Below the pieces are notes generated by a model. That model made no database searches, was not told where the DNA came from, and saw only the letters and a list, made by a program, of their open reading frames with translations. Position numbers and translations under genes: made by a program. From JAAEQG01 sp023133475 (lineage in GTDB: Bacteria; Planctomycetota; Phycisphaerae; UBA1845): DNA of 14,124 nucleotides. Below are positions 13,471 through 14,124 of the stretch, piece by piece; within the stretch, counting starts at the first letter, position 1, and every line of letters begins with the position of its first letter. The DNA lies in assembly GCA_030631415.1 (NCBI GenBank), contig DAOVLE010000138.1:1-14124 (forward strand), in the 5' to 3' direction.

Positions 13471-13989
13471 TCAACTCCTGGGCGGCGGAACTTTCCATCC
13501 TTTGGTCTGCCCCCGAACGATACATCCGTCCGGGCGCTCGAAAGTCATGACAATCTGGACATCCCGCCCCAGCACGTCGTCATCCTTGTCCCAGCAAAAC
13601 TGGAGCTTATAGCCTTCGCCGAAGACCATGCTGTGAAACGTGTGCAACCCCTCGGTCAGGATAGGCCACTCCCGCACCAGGGTCCGGACCGCCTTGCCCG
13701 AGGCAGTGCGGTCCAGGCGGTACATTCTGGCACGGATCAACCCGTTGGCGGCTATGCCCTTGCGCGTCTTCCGCGAGGCGAGCACTACGGTGCAGCGAAA
13801 CCCCTCGACATTGAGATCACCCTCCTGGTCAAAACTCTGAAAGGGGTTCATGTCGTACAGGCAGATCAGCTTGGCCACCTCATTGCCCGTCGTGTTCGGT
13901 GCCACGGTCTTGGGCGTAGCCGCACAGCCGCAAAACGCACCAAGCACCGCACACGTTACGAGAAGAGTCTTCCTGAACCAGCCTTGCAT
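13471..13989 (-). CDS. Small exported protein, probable lipoprotein, unknown function
   Basis: 172 residues, not assigned to a named family. MQGWFRKTLLVTCAVLGAFCGCAA is a signal sequence with cysteines at its end that could serve as a lipid anchor (AFC or CGC context). The mature part starts with a Thr/Asn-rich linker, then LICLYDMNPFQSFDQEGD and a compact beta-rich domain with FCWDKDDDVLGRDVQIVMTFERPDG, ending in a Pro-rich tail (GWKVPPPRS). The ATG at 13989 is chosen because AGGAG (13998-14002) lies 8 nt upstream; an in-frame ATG at 14031 would extend into the 7-nt repeat array. A 78-bp family B pair lies just past the stop codon. Confidence 0.75.
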   Translation of the reverse strand: MQGWFRKTLLVTCAVLGAFCGCAATPKTVAPNTTGNEVAKLICLYDMNPFQSFDQEGDLNVEGFRCTVVLASRKTRKGIAANGLIRARMYRLDRTASGKAVRTLVREWPILTEGLHTFHSMVFGEGYKLQFCWDKDDDVLGRDVQIVMTFERPDGCIVRGQTKGWKVPPPRS

Positions 13990-14011
13990 GTTCGCCGCTC
14001 CTGCTTGATAA

Positions 14012-14046
14012 GTCCAAAGTCCCTGGTCCAAAGTCCAAAGTCAGAA
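14012..14046 (+). repeat. 7-nt tandem array, five units, GTCCAAA type
   Basis: GTCCAAA, GTCCCTG, GTCCAAA, GTCCAAA, GTCAGAA in phase. A reverse copy, GACTTTGGAC (14055-14064), can pair with GTCCAAAGTC (14033-14042) as a 10-bp stem with a 12-nt loop. It lies directly upstream of the small exported protein. Confidence 0.88.
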
Positions 14047-14073
14047 ATCAACGAGACTTTGGACCTTGGTCGG

Positions 14074-14124
14074 GTGGCCCATGGCTTTAGCCGTGGGGGA
14101 CACGAATTGTGTCAAGCATTCGCG
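14074..14124. repeat. Family B pair, cut by the window edge
   Basis: GTGG (14074-14077), hairpin CCCATGGCTTTAGCCGTGGG (14078-14097), core GGACACGAAT (14098-14107), 10-nt spacer, then ATTCGCG at 14118-14124, the start of the mirror arm. Confidence 0.82.

Noticed and set aside
14033..14064. Terminator formed by the GTCCAAAGTC stem
   Set aside because: The 10-bp stem is good but no T run follows on either strand; treated as part of the 7-nt repeat array.

Overview
The window looks like chromosomal DNA of a planctomycete, probably of the Phycisphaerae type and perhaps from an uncultured lineage. The evidence is a secreted protein ending in a planctomycete-style dockerin (two loops of the form DxDxDGDVDLSD), a GC-rich coding background, and intergenic spaces full of short palindromic repeats. 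This placement is an inference from protein character; no rRNA or other marker is present.

Layout. Minus strand, left: the 5' part of infB (1-711, runs off the edge) preceded by nusA (763-2196), the usual transcription-translation operon. A separate minus-strand unit follows: an orphan UgpC/MalK-type ABC ATPase (2436-3584) with a good sigma70-like promoter (3652-3679) and an intrinsic terminator (2295-2327). Plus strand: glycolytic gap (4089-5114) and pgk (5368-6603), then a two-gene cassette of a RecF/OLD-like AAA ATPase and a small acidic-motif protein whose reading frames overlap by 4 nt (7048-8861). Next is a 1064-residue secreted GH57-like glycosidase with a C-terminal dockerin (9192-12386). 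Minus strand, right: two unrecognised exported or lipid-anchored proteins (12495-13352 and 13471-13989).

Functional links. nusA and infB act in transcription and translation; gap and pgk catalyse consecutive glycolytic steps; the GH57-like enzyme would release sugars outside the cell. The ABC ATPase could energise sugar uptake but has no permease here. The ATPase plus partner resembles two-gene defence modules in architecture only. It is visibly less GC-rich than its neighbours and is flanked by imperfect inverted copies of an intergenic repeat.

The most distinctive property is the repeat content. Almost every intergenic space carries REP-like hairpins of at least three families: family A is GTAG plus GGCGGGT/ACCCGCC; family B is GTGG plus CCCA..TTTA..TGGG; family C is GCCCCC/GGGGGC. 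They often occur as head-to-head pairs, and their stems show compensatory base changes. There are also tandem arrays of exactly 7-nt units with three unrelated sequences, and modular mosaics that recur around gap, pgk and the ATPase cassette. No tRNA, rRNA, CRISPR array or transposase gene was seen.
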